A stretch of 64,000 nucleotides of DNA, taken from Entophlyctis helioformis. Lineage: Eukaryota; Chytridiomycota; Chytridiomycetes; Chytridiales; Chytriomycetaceae. Shown one piece after another: positions 43,599-55,500 of the stretch (position 1 is the stretch's first letter; every line of letters begins with the position of its first letter). Below the pieces are notes generated by a model. That model was not told the DNA's origin. It was given only the letters and a program-made list of their open reading frames with translations, and did not search any database. The translations under genes and the position numbers were made by a program. The stretch covers positions 1 through 64,000 of the forward strand of contig JAHLKH010000143.1 in NCBI GenBank assembly GCA_025526915.1, written 5' to 3'.

Positions 43599-46592
43599 TT
43601 ATTTGATGGTCAGCCAGCCGTCCTGCGCTTGAATCGACCGCAGCACACGCGGCATGCCGGCACTGCCATGCATGTCTGCATCAGAGGAACGCGCTAGAGG
43701 CGCCAGCGGGAACCCACTCGTCTTGTCGTCGGTTGTCAGCAAAACGGAAAAGTCCTGCGGCCTGTCGCTGGTCGAATCTTGGCCTGCGTCGGTGTCTCTG
43801 GCATGGCTTGCAGACCTGGCATCGCTCTTGTGCTTGGGATAGGTCGAGCGCTGCTGATCGACCAGGCACGAGACCATCCTGTGGAGATGTGTGGGAAGCA
43901 CAAGGCCAGACAGGTGCAGTTTATGGAGCGACTGGACCCGCGTGTCGCCCGTGACGGGATCGGTGACTGGCTCAGCGACTTTGCCGCGAGACACAACTTG
44001 CATGCGCTTGAGCGACGAGTTTAGAAAAGGCCTCGGCGAGATCAGCAACGGCTGATTGGCTGCACGCATGTCCGTCTGCGGGTCCGTCCAGTTGAGCAAG
44101 TAGTCAAAGAATGCGTGCACGGATCCAGACTGACTAATCATGAGATTCGGTCCATCTTTGGTATGTGGCGTCTTGGTTTGATCTTCTGGCTCGTCAAGGT
44201 TGTCCCTTTCATCGCCATCTTTCGCGTCGTAATCGTCGTCTTGGTTGGCATTTTCGTCATCAAACACGATGATGCGGCTCCGATCCAATGTGGACTTGAC
44301 GCGCCGGCGTTCATCGTTACGATCTGCTTCAAAGCCGTGCCCTTCTGTCCACTCGATATCTGCCAGGGAAGCGCAACTTGTTAGTGTTGCCACGGTTTGA
44401 GGGGCCGGCATGGATCTGTCTGCGTGTACCTTCCCGTTGCAGCTCGCTCCGCATGCCAGCAGATGCACGCGTCACGTATGCCTTCAGCTGTGGTGTGCTA
44501 GATCCACCAGAGGAGAGTGCTGCATCAGCAATGCAAAGCGACTTTGCAGCTGTAAATAGCACTGTAAAGTGCGAGTTGATATAGTAAAAGTACGGCGTTT
44601 CACAGCTCTTGAGTGCAAAGTAGAGCGACTGGAACGAATGTTTCCTGTTTCAGCAGGGCAGATCAGCAGTCAGCAATGCAGGCCGATTGATGCCGTCCTG
44701 TGCAGACTCGCCATTCTTCTTCGCGCTCCTGAAAGTTCTTGTACTCGAGCCGCTCAAAGTCGTCCAGCGGCGTCTTTTGGTTGACGACCTTGGTCAAGAT
44801 ACGTGTCACCAGATGCTGCGAGCTTGGTGGCGGTGGCCGTGCAGGAAACACCCACGTGAATGTGTTGCGCATGAATCTCTCGCATGGATCCTGCGAGAAT
44901 GCATGGATACATGCATGAATGTAAGCAGGACGATCTCAACTGCTGTTCCTTGAATGGGAACGCAACACACCTGTGGCGAGTCGATGGATCTGGTAAAGTT
45001 GGAAAGACACTGTGCCTCTGCGATAGAAGATGCAAACGTGCACCAGTCCAACGTCTGCTCAGAAAGAATGATCATCTCCGTTTTAAGAGTCCAGTCGACC
45101 AGCGGATCAGAGTCCGGCACCCTGACTTGACGCTGACGGGTACGTCGGGGAAGGCGGTCAGTACAAGCAAGCCAATGCTTCGTCTGAACGCAATAAACTC
45201 ACCACGGGCCTGGCGGAAACAGCTCGGTTGGTCGTCGGACTGCCAGCAGGCAGAGGCTTTTGCCCCAGATCTTTGATGAGGCGCGGCCTGTCTTTGCCTT
45301 GCAAACTGGCACTCGGCACGGACGGTTGCCACGCCATCAAACTGCTGACGTCCAGCTTCAGACTTGACCCCTGTCGTCGCGGATTCAGGAAACGCATGAA
45401 CGGATGGCACAAGATAGGCAATCATTGACCAGCATATCCGACGCCCTACATCGTTCTTTCTTGCCAAGAGCGCATAGAAGCGCTCTGCATCGTCATTGTG
45501 ATCTGCATCATCATGATCGTTTTGGCCTTGGTCGTCTTCCTCGAGGGCACTGCCGGCCAAGTCTGTGCCAGATGTGTTTGCATTTCGAGGTGCTGGGCAT
45601 GAAATGGATCTGGCAAAGGAACGAGGCGACTGTTGTGCCTGAGATGGAGATGATCCAGCCGACTCGTTGCGCGCAGGATTTGGCGAAAGCAAAGCAGCGA
45701 TGCCAGTCGTCGTCTTGGCGGTTCTGCCATGGTCGATGTCTGCTCGCTGCTCCAGAGGCTGCTCTTGAGGTAAATGCGGCAGAGACTGAGGCGGGGCACG
45801 ATCGAGCATCTTGAATGGGTTGGCAAACCCACGGAGATCAGATGGGCCGGCTGACGTTGCGGCTGGACTTGCGGCATCCCGGTTGGAAGAAGCACTTTCA
45901 GCGGCACTTGAAGCGGCATCGGATGCAGCAGCGAGTGCAGGCGTGGCTGTGGTCGAGGAGGGATGGTTGGACAGCGTTTCGCTGAGGATAGCAAACGGAT
46001 CTTTGGCGCGTCTGGCAGTCCAGCTGGTGCCCACGTTGCTGTTGCTCGAGCCGCTGCCTGCGTTGCTGTTCGAGCCGAGCCCCGATCCGTCGGGAATGCA
46101 TCCGAGTCCAGAGAGCGGCCCAGATCCAGCAGTCGTCGAGACAGAAGCTGCGTTGCTGTCGGTCTTGATGGCGAATGGATTGCGCACTCGGGATGCGGTG
46201 GTGGTGCTGGAGCCAGAGCTGAGCGTGCTGCCAGAACTGCCTGTTCCGATGGGCATCCTTGACGCCCACGATCCAGGGCCATGCTGGGCTCTTGCAGCAA
46301 AGCAGGTTCCAGATGTTGCTGTCGCTGCTGCCATTGTACCGGCAGTCGCAGACATGGCTGCAGGCGCTGGCTGGCCATACAGTCGGAGCACTGGTTCGGA
46401 CGCCATGCGAGTCGATGCTGTCGATGCCGAACCGGGCAGATGTGACGGAACAGCTGGAACAGCTGGGGCTGCACGACCACGCTGGCGCTTTGCACTCGTG
46501 TCTTGGGCGGCATCTGCAGACGCCTCTGTTGCAGAGGCAGAAGCAGCACCAGCGGCAGCTGGTGTCTTGAGCACCCGCTTGCGTCCCGTCAT
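43599..46592 (-). CDS. DONSON: DONSON homolog (replisome/CMG assembly factor)
   Basis: In animals DONSON delivers GINS to MCM during CMG helicase assembly and protects forks. Exons 45450-46592, 45203-45370, 44971-45132, 44708-44890, 44430-44628 and 43599-44359 give about 870 residues. The N-terminal half is Ser/Ala-rich disorder with repeated short motifs (NPFAI, DPFAI, NPFKM). The conserved half begins FYALLARKND|GSSLKLD, then DPLVDWTLKTEMIILSEQTL (family core), SLYFALKSCETPYFYYINSH, FTVLFTAAKSLCIADAAL and a C-terminal domain ending SIQAQDGWLTIK. The exon at 44628 is assigned to a CCAG acceptor; a slightly longer version starting KHSFQ would fit the family better but breaks phase. Confidence 0.85.
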
Positions 46593-46740
46593 GCCTTGGA
46601 CTGGCCTTTACCGACTTGCTCGCAGTTCGCGAAGTCGACGCCAAGATCCCGCCCTGTTGTCCGAACAACAGAGTCAAGGGACAGCGTCAAGGGACAGTAG
46701 CAGCACACAGCAGCGGCACACAGCAGCGGCGGCAGACAAG

Positions 46741-49604
46741 ATGGACCAACGACAAGGCGGTCTGTCGCTCCACAGCACCGAAGCAGCCACCGAGCACTCG
46801 GCACTGAACAGCCAGCACCAGCAAGAGAACGGCAACGCAGCATCGCGGCTCACCATGGAGCAGCGGCTCGCACAGTTCAAGGTGCCGTCCATCGCTGTCT
46901 GCTGCCGTCCCAGCAGCACACTGACACACTGGCTGGCACTCTCTGTTTCCTTGTGGGCTCTGGCAGGCAAGCAAGCAGCACCAGCCGCCGTCGCAGCAGC
47001 CACAGCGTCGCGCTCTTGGTCTGTCCGACGCGAATGCACAGCAACACCAGCGAGCTGGCCCTGGCAAGTCTGCGTCTACGGTGCGTATCTGGCGCTATGC
47101 TGCCTGATATCTGCTGCATCCATGCACACTTTTTGTATGTTCCTCCATGCCCTAACAAGCCGCTTCCCTTTGCTGTGCAGCGACAGAGCATGGCTGGCAA
47201 GTCTGTTGCAGCCAAGTCGAGCAGCGAGGCAGTTGCTGCCATTCCAAGTGCTGGCGCGAGTCACTCGCTCGTGGCCGGCGTTGCTGGACGCGCTGCTTCT
47301 GGCGCGGCTGCGCAGTCCAGCAACCCGAACCGTGTCACAAAGCCCAGACCGAGAACCCCAGCTCTTGGCCGCCCGCAGATTGGCACCAGATCTGCGACAA
47401 AGCCCAAGGCTGCATCCACAGCCACCACCGCAGTTCGAGCAACAAGGAAATCCGTCTCGTCACATCCAGCATCGGACCACCTCGATCTCTACTACTCTGA
47501 CCATGCAAGTGTAGCGTTGCTCAGTATCAGTGCTTTGTTTGGTAGCCCGCATGCCAACTGACGCCTGATCCGTGCATTCCATCAACAGATCTATGCCAGA
47601 GACTCGAGCGACAACGAGACTGGCGCAGCGGACACGCGGCTCATGGAATACGATCTTCCCAACGTCGACGATGCCGACATAGAGACTCTTCAGTCGCGTC
47701 TGTCTGACGAAGCACAGAAAGCCATCCAGTTACAGATCGAGCTGGATGCACGTTCGGCGGAAGTGGCGCATCTCAAGTCACTCAACGACCAGCTCAACAC
47801 TACGCTGCAGGCCACAAACCAGGAGCAATCGCTCCAGCTGGATATCGAGGAGCTGTTGCGGTCGACGGTCATGGAGCGCGAGGGCCAGATCCGGCAGATC
47901 CAGACGGACTGGGCTGCTGAAACGGACACACTCAAGTCGCAGCTGATTGACAAGCAAAGCGTCGTTGATTCTCTCGGACGTCTTATTGCGGAGCTTCGCG
48001 AAGAGATCGAGTCTCTCAAGAGACAGCCTAGCGCGTATGCCGATGCCCTCATCCACCTCGTCCGCATCGAAGAGCTCGAGGCACTCGTCAAGACCAAAGA
48101 TGCGCGTATCCGAGAGTGCGAAACCGAGATTTCCGACTGCTACCAAGCTATTGATGCTCTTGAGAAGCAGGAGCGGAAGCAAGACGAAACAGAGACCGAG
48201 CTGCACACGCGCATCGAGCACCTCAATGCGACACTGATCACACGCGAGATGACCATTTACGTTCAAGAGAAGGAGCTGTCGGAGCAGGCGGCCCGCATCG
48301 AAACACTGGAAGACGCTCTCAAAGAGTCCAGCCTCGAGGCAGAGGCAGTAAGTGGTGACTCAGGCCATGGTTGCATGCAGCCATTTTCAGTACCAAACCT
48401 GGAAGCAACTGACATGCGATTGCCCTAACGACAGCTGTCCAAGGAGCTGGCAGAAAAGACCCGTGAGCTCAAGGACGCATACGAGGTCATTGACATCCAG
48501 CAGGCGCAAATCAAGGATTTTGAAGAAGAGGTCAAGGCCTGGCGTGCAGAGATTATCGCGGAGGGCGATGCTCAGTCGCAGCTCATTGATCAAGGGTTGG
48601 AGCTCAAGTCGGCGTACGAGGCCATTGATTTGCTGCAAGCCGAGAATGCCGATCTGGAGAAAGACGTGGCATTGTGGCGCAAGGAGGTCGTGAGCGAAGG
48701 AGCACTGCAGACGCAGGTGATTGAGCAGGGAATCGAGCTGGAGCAGCTGAGAAAGGCGGTCGAAGAGCACGCGCAGATTCGCAAGGATTTGGCCAGCCAA
48801 CTCAAGGAGCAGAGCCGCCTTGTGGAGCAGATGGCCGACCGCCAGTCGGACACTGTCGCGATTGCCACTGCCGCCGGATCGGACACTGCTGTCTCAGCTG
48901 CTGGCCAGTCTACGGTGGAATGCCAGACAGAGTTGGACATTGTCGAGGACTTGCAGGTTGCAGAGCGCCAGATTGTTGTCCTCAAGTTTGCTCACCATGT
49001 TGCGACACTCAAGGTGGGTTTGTTCGGACGGTTGCACGTGCTAGTTTGGCGGACCGTGGTTGACCCATTGGATGCATGGACGGCAGCTCAAGGAAGCCGA
49101 TACCAAGTACACTGTCATGATCCGTGAGATGAATGCCAAGAACGAAGCCGAGCTCAAGTAAGTGGATTGGCAGGCAGTCCGCGTAGCCACTCTGTATGGC
49201 GTGACTCCCATGGCACATTCGTGCTAACGCCACTGCTGTGTTGTCCCAGGAAATGGAGCGAGACGGCTGATGAACACAAGGCGCTTGTCGATCGGCTGTT
49301 TGCAGGTGTGACTCGATCGGCCCAGCGTGTCAAGGAGCTCGAAGCCGAACTGCAGACAACAAAGGCCGAATACCAGAAGATGCAGGCGGCTGCGCAGAGC
49401 ACCAAGGCTGCAAACTCTGCAAGTCGTGGACGCGGCATGCAGCTCGAGGATGATAACACAGAAAGCAGCGATGCGGATAGTCCTGATGACGACAGCGACG
49501 AAGAAGGAGAGGAGGAGGAGGAAGACGAAAGAGATACGGGGGAGGAAGACGAGAACATTGACGAGGAGGAAAGCTACGAAGAGTCTCCGTCTCTTGAGGA
49601 ATGA
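46741..49604 (+). CDS. Long coiled-coil protein with 45-residue internal repeats
   Basis: Exons 46741-46881, 46967-47080, 47181-47504, 47589-48347, 48435-49013, 49087-49157 and 49250-49604 give about 780 residues. I do not recognise a family. Residues 1-190 are Gln/Ser/Ala-rich and basic. From about residue 215 to 710 the protein is heptad-patterned coiled coil. It contains two consecutive 45-residue units starting LKDAYEVID and LKSAYEAID. The C-terminus is a run of Asp/Glu. Exon 3 ends at a GC donor (CAT|GCAAGT). A structural role (cytoskeleton, centrosome/basal body or tether) is possible but inferred. It is divergent from DONSON, 148 bp between starts. Confidence 0.8.
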
Positions 49605-49670
49605 AGGCAGTCTAGTTTCGCGTTTTATTCGCGTTGCAGTGTATCTTGGAGTCCTCCTCTGCTGCCTGGC

Positions 49671-51399
49671 TTAGTTGATCATGCCGCTGCGCTGCGGCAC
49701 GTAGGCACCAAATGAACGCTCGGCCTTCCACTGCAGCAGAGGGCCAAGACCGTTTGGATCAACAACGGTCTCAAAAAAGAGCGCCATCTGAGCATTGCCA
49801 CGCGAGATGCCCAGTTGAGCTTGGGCAGCACCAAATCGCACCAGCGAGCCTTTGCTTGACTTTGGCCCGAAGTCTTTTGCAACCGGGGCATGAGCCACTG
49901 CTGCCAAGCCACCACTGCCACTTGCAGCACCAGCATGGCCAACAGCTGCTGGATCACTGCCACCGACAGCGCCAATGTTGGTGCGATCGCGCGCATGTGA
50001 AGCCACCGACATGTCGTCACTCGCACCATCGCCGTCTGCACCGCCAACCCCACTCACAGTCCCACCGCCACTGTTGGCAGCAGCGGCAGCACTTTCTTCG
50101 GCCGCAACGAGCGCGTCCTCTTTGGCAATGTCCGTCATGAGTCGGAAATGCCGCTCGAAATACGTCACGGCCATGTCAAACTCGCCCAGCTTGTTGTACA
50201 GCATGCCGAGCTGGTTGCATGCCTGCGATTCTGCCAGGCGTTGGCGCGGGTCGGATTCGGCGATCGACACAAACTGCTGCAGGTAGGATGCTGCCAGTTG
50301 CGGATTGCCCGATCTGTTTGTTTGTGGCAATGCATGTGAGTTGGATTGCAGCAGTGGAGTCTGGGAGAGAGAAGTGGATTACATGTCGTAACAGGCAGCG
50401 AGTGTGGCGTGTGCCCAGCCTTCCTTGTTCTTGTCGCCCATTGTGGCGGATTTTGCGACAAAGCTCTCGAGGTACTGTCGTCCGCGCAGTGTCAGTTGGT
50501 GGTAAGCCCATGTATCAAGCCTTTGTGAATGCACTGCATGCCGGATATCACCTTGATTGCAACTTCAATCTTGCCAATCTCCTTGTGTGCTTTGCCCAGC
50601 CGAAACTCAATGTCGCAGATGCTACGCTCATCGTTTGCGCCATGCTTGAGAAACTCGAGACATTTGGTAAAGTGCTGGATCGCTTGCTCATAGTCGCCCG
50701 CGTTCTCAAACTGTCCATGGTGCCGTCCAGGCATCCTGTAAGAGCCAGCATCGCTTCACATGCACCAAACAGGTGTGCTCGGCATTTGCACCTTTTCAGC
50801 AATGGCCACATGCACATTGACTAGACTCTGGCTCGCCATCATCTCGCCATCGACATTGTTGCGCTCAAGTGCCAGCGATCGCGACGTCTCAAAGTACTCT
50901 AGTGCCTCGTGCACCTTGCCTGCGCCTTCGAGAGCGACGCCGAGGTTGCGCGTTGCTTCAACCTCGATTGCGTACTCGTTCTGCATGCGGCGTGCAGTCT
51001 CGAGCGCTTCTTTAAAGTATGTGATGGCAATGTCGTAGTTGACTGAGCGCGTGAAGAATTGCGCCAGGTTCTTTTTCGACTCGTAGATGGCCTTTGCTGT
51101 GCCTGTTTGTATCCTGTCCTGTCAGCATGCGAGTGACGCATCGCGAATACAGGACGCGACAGTTGAAACCAGCATTCGATTGGCACACAATGCCGAGTCG
51201 ATGAGAGGCGAGTCAGACGCGACATACCGCTTCGCTGGCTGTCCTCGGCAATGGTCAGAAGAACCTTGAGCTGGCCGAGCATGTCCCGCGAAACGTCAAT
51301 GGCAAACTTGTTCTCGACAACCATGTGGAAGAACTCTATGTACGAGCCGATGTGGCCTTGGATGAGCAGATCGAGACAGATGGTCTGTGTGATGGGCAT
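49671..51399 (-). CDS. TTC29: TTC29 homolog, axonemal TPR protein
   Basis: TPR protein required for flagellar motility in animals and protists, associated with axonemal dynein. Exons 51228-51399, 50792-51102, 50552-50710, 50383-50474 and 49671-50313 give 458 residues (human 475). Family start QTICLDLLIQGHIGSYIEFF. TPRs: YFKEALETARRMQNEYAIEV, GVALEGAGKVHEALEYFETS, YEQAIQHFTKCLEFLK, WAHATLAACYD, and LGMLYNKLGEFDMAVTYFE. A Gly/Ser/Ala-rich insert of about 80 residues follows the last TPR. The family end FETVVDPNGLGPLLQWKAER aligns with the LLSWKxxR end of animal TTC29. Exon 3 is placed at a GGACAG acceptor on phase grounds. Confidence 0.85.
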
Positions 51400-51851
51400 T
51401 TGCCTGGTGCGTTTGTTTGTTGCGCTCTGGCATGGTTAGCTGATGCTTGAGCACTTGGATGTTTGGGCGGACGCATGCATGGGCATGGCGGCACTTGCTT
51501 TTCCTTGTTTTGTCCATCCGCTCCTGTACTGGGCGAAGACTGCTGGTCTCTGCCCCTGCCATCGGCCGACAAGCGTCCATTTGCGGACAAACGCGGAAGC
51601 AGAGAAGCCATCCGCGTCTCTTTCGTGTTTGTTGTAAAGTGGAAACAGTGCGACGCAGTTTGCTTAACTTGAAGCACTCTGCAGGCAGCCATGATCCAGA
51701 CACAACGACACACTTGTAGTCGCATAGAGTGCATGCATCCAAGAGGCGAGCAAAGGAAGGATGGGAGGAAAGAATGATATTCATTGGCAGGCATACTTAT
51801 AAGCAGGCATGCTTATAAGCAGACAGGGGAGTAGATGGACGAGCAAACAGG
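51400..51851. other. Intergenic region upstream of TTC29
   Basis: No gene is supported. A duplicated palindrome CTTATAAG separated by CAGGCATG (about 51797-51823) lies near the 3' end of the following minus-strand ORF. Confidence 0.5.
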
Positions 51852-52500
51852 CTACAGCATCATCACGGCACCAAGGACGCCAGCATAAGCAGCCACAGCA
51901 GCCATGGTTCTGCCAATGGATGCAACACCAACAACGGCATCGCTGCTGCTCTTGGGCGGGTACGAGTATCCCTCAAGAAGCACCGAGCAAGAGTAATCCG
52001 AGTGGTTGGCAGCGCCAAAACACGATCCGTTGAAGAAGACGCGCTCGGCACCGTCCCTGAAAGTCACAGGCGAGCAACCCCAGATAAAGTTGCGGATCGC
52101 CTCGTCGAGGTGCCCGGCCTTGTCCGTGTCGTTGGACGACCTGAGCAGCGTGGCCGCTCAAGCCACATGGTACGGGTAGTTGCCCGCCTCAAACTCCTGC
52201 CGCCACTTGCTGTTGCCACCTCCTGTCGTTGTCATTTCCACAGACTGAAACGTCATCAGTGGTGCACACCTTGGATCTGCACTTGGATCGACACTTGCCA
52301 TGCCGGTGCCTTGGCCGCGTTGCTCCACAGACAACCATGCCCAATCTGCCCTCACGGGATGGATACACCGCTGTTCAAGGTGCAGAGCACATGCGGACGG
52401 ATGAGCAGCATATCCTGGATCACGCAACAATGCAGCCCACTCAATGGACACGCTTGTCTCCTTGAAAACCAATGTAGAACCACCTTCAATCAGACCGCTC
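51852..52500 (-). pseudogene. Surface-protein-like ORF interrupted by one in-frame TGA
   Basis: One frame stays open across about 215 codons except for TGA at 52158-52160 (minus strand). Upstream reads KWRQEFEAGNYPYHVA and downstream AATLLRSSNDTDKAGHLDEA, then VFFNGSCFGAANHSDYSCS, and finally a hydrophobic tail (GRTMAAVAAYAGVLGAVMML) like a GPI-attachment signal. The residue at the stop would plausibly be Trp (TGG). The 5' end is unresolved: no signal peptide was found in frame, and the frame runs into the 3' end of the PIGG gene. It could be a recently broken gene, a base error, or two exons whose splice sites I missed. No family recognised. Confidence 0.45.
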
Positions 52501-55500
52501 TCATGCAAGGCACTGGTGCACAACACCCAGCATCACAATCCCAAGCGCAAAGATGCCAGAGTGGCCGACAAAGTAGAAGATGTACTTGGGTCCCCACACA
52601 CGCCACGCCTGCGAGTGGCGTCGGAACCATCCCACAAACACCGTCACTCCAGTGACTTCTGCCCCAGAGATCAGACCATGGTACACCAGCATCGCCTGTC
52701 CGACTTCCCGCGCAATCCGTGCCGCGAGCCGCCGCGCCTCTGGCCCACTCGGCCCACTCGGCCCACTCTCGCCTGCTGTCACTGACACTGACACTGAAGA
52801 CGCCGTGCGTGCCGACCGCGGCTGTGGCCATGCCCCCAGAGCGGCACGAGCGGCACCGCGAGTGCAAAGAGAATCGGCCCGCCGTACGTGTTGATGCCGA
52901 TAAACATGGGCGACAGGATCCAGTTGACGCCGTCCAGCCCAATGAAGCCGACCTCGTACTGGATCGACGGCAGCGCGTTCTGATGGCCCGTTGAAAAGAA
53001 GGCACGCTGTCCACACAGCAGCAGGAGGACCAGATGCTCAAAGTAAACGCCAGTCAGATCAAGACCCGCCGCTCCGTCTGCAGCTGCATTGCAGTCGGCA
53101 TTGCCATTGTCGTGTTTGTCATGGCCATCCTGGCCGTCTTGGCCGTCTTGGCCGTCTTCCTGCTTCTTGTTGCGTCGCTGGACCTCGGATAGTGCAGCCA
53201 GTCGCCACAGCGCCACATTGTCAATCAGACACAGCACTTGCAGAAACGCGAGTCCCATGGCAACGCCGCCCATGGGCTTCTGGAACAACGACATGGTCAC
53301 ATACACAAACGCCAGGATCACGAGGTACGTGCCCGACGCCGTGCGAGCACGATCCACAAAGACGGACCCCCGAGCATCGGCATCTGCTGTTGCGGAGCCA
53401 GTGCCGTCCTGCTTCATGCCAGAACGCTTGGGAGCATCGGCCACACAGGCAGGCGACCGCACCAGCGCGCCGACCGCGACAGGGATCGTGCACCACATGC
53501 ACCGCGCCACATAGAACTTGAAGGTCTCCAGATCGCGTGCAGGAGCCACCCAGTCCAGCTCGTGCGCCTCGACCGTGTCTATCAGCCAGTATACCCACGC
53601 GAGGAACAGCGCAACGGGGACGATCCATCTCGACGCGAACCGTCCAACGCCAGCATCCATCCCCTCGCGTCTGAGGGCCGTTCGCAGTGCCCACACAACA
53701 CACAACGACACAACGCCGAGCAGGACAGGCGTGTGCAGAGCCGCCACCGACGACTGCGACGACCCGTTGAACGTCGGGCTACAGTAGCCCTGGTCGCCGC
53801 GGCAGATGGTGGACGCGTGGAGACAACGGGCGAGCACAAAGAAACCGCCCATGCGCGTCAGGATCTGTGAACGGAGCCGCGCGTCTGGGACGAACAGCGC
53901 GCGGAACGCCGTGACGGCCGCAAAGAGCTGCACGAAATGCGTGAGCACGTGGTCCTCGAAGATGGTGAAGCTGTCGGATCCGATGCACCCGACGTACATG
54001 GCCCAAAGAGCCGCACCTAGAGCACCGTGGTAGCGGATGCACGACGGCGCACCTGGCGACGACATTGGTGGCGTTGTGGACACGCGCCGCTGCCATTGGG
54101 TGGCGACGGACACGGCCAGCGCAGCAAGCAGACCCAGGATGCCGAAAAAGAGAACTTCATGGCGGGGGCTGATCATGAGGGTCGCCTTGTCCTCGCCCGG
54201 ATACAGGGTCGTGCCAATGAATCCACCGATACCCGCGACGCCTGCACACCCGAATCCAGCAGCAAGCAGCCGCCAGCTGGGAACGATCATGTCGCTGTAC
54301 CACGAGGCGGCAGCCAGCCCGCCTGTGGCAACAACACCGAGCACGAGAACGGTGTCGCCCATGTACATGAGCGACGTCTCGAATCTCGACCAGATCTTGC
54401 GTGCAATGAGGAGCGTCTCGCGCATGTACCGTGCATACAAGAGATACGTATCGACAAACGCCTGGTGTCCTGACTCGGTCCCGCTGCGACTGCCACTGCG
54501 ACTGCCACTCGCGCTGCCCGCAAACGCCAACCGCTCAAACGCCTGCTCGGCTCGAGCAAAAACGGGAGAAGCGTCTGCAAACGCCGCAGCCGCCTCGCGA
54601 CGGCGTTGCGAGTACTCGGCAATGTACGTATGCAGCTGCACGGCATTGATGCGCGCGACAGCGACCAGGTGCTCGATGCCCGAGACGCCAGACCCCCACC
54701 AACGCTTCTCGCCCACGAGGAACAGCTCCGGGATGGCCGTGCCGAGGCTGCCGTACGGAATCGGCAGGCCCATGAGCAGCGCGACTGTAGCCACGAGATC
54801 AATCTGCGGCACCGTGCGCGTGCCTTCCCACTGGCTAAACGGGTGGCTCGCGCCAGCCAGCTGCTTGTCCATGGCAGTCAGCCCGTCGAGCACGGCAGCC
54901 ATCGACCGCTGCCCGGCGGCCGACACGTCCGTCAGCGGCGTGCTCGAGCTGTAGAGAAAGAGGCCGGCGTCCAGCTCGGCGTCGCTGTCGCCGCCATGAT
55001 CGCCCTTGGTGTCCATTCCATGGTCGCCCATGACAATCACGAGCGTGCCGTCGTCGACCGCGTCAAACACGCGTTGGAGCACGCCGTCCATCTGGATGAG
55101 CTTGTCGCCCATGGCTGGATGGCCTGGCCCGTAGCGATGCCCGGCATGGTCAACGCCTAGGAAATGCGCAATCAGGAGACCCCAGTCCGAGTCCGAATCG
55201 TTGCCTGTCGACGTGCGGGTACCAGCAGCACCAGCAGCAGCAGCAGCAGCAGACCGACGCCGCTTCTCCAGCGCAGGGAACAGGTGCGAGATGACGCCCT
55301 CATCGACGCTGTGCAGATCCCACACATCAAACGACGGATACGGATACGTCTCGTTGAGCGACGTTGGGAACAGCCGGTCCCAGGTATCGTCGCCCATGGA
55401 CACCACGCGACGGCCGGCGCGCTGCAGATGGCCGACAAGGTTGTCCTCGCGGATGGCCGAGCTGCCAAAGTTCGAGCCGGCGTCGACGAGCGTGGGCAGC

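Noticed and set aside
45072..45448. Reading DONSON exon 1 straight through to 45072 as one 506-residue protein
   Set aside because: The tail of that frame looks random, while splicing GAT|GTAGGG … GACAG|GGG and CCC GTG|GTGAGT gives phase-perfect continuity into the conserved DWTLKTE core.
52158..52160. In-frame TGA considered as a selenocysteine codon, since some early fungi keep selenoproteins
   Set aside because: The context shows no Cys/Sec redox motif (no CxxU or UxxC), the protein resembles no selenoprotein family, and a Trp codon fits better. I could not identify a SECIS hairpin by eye.
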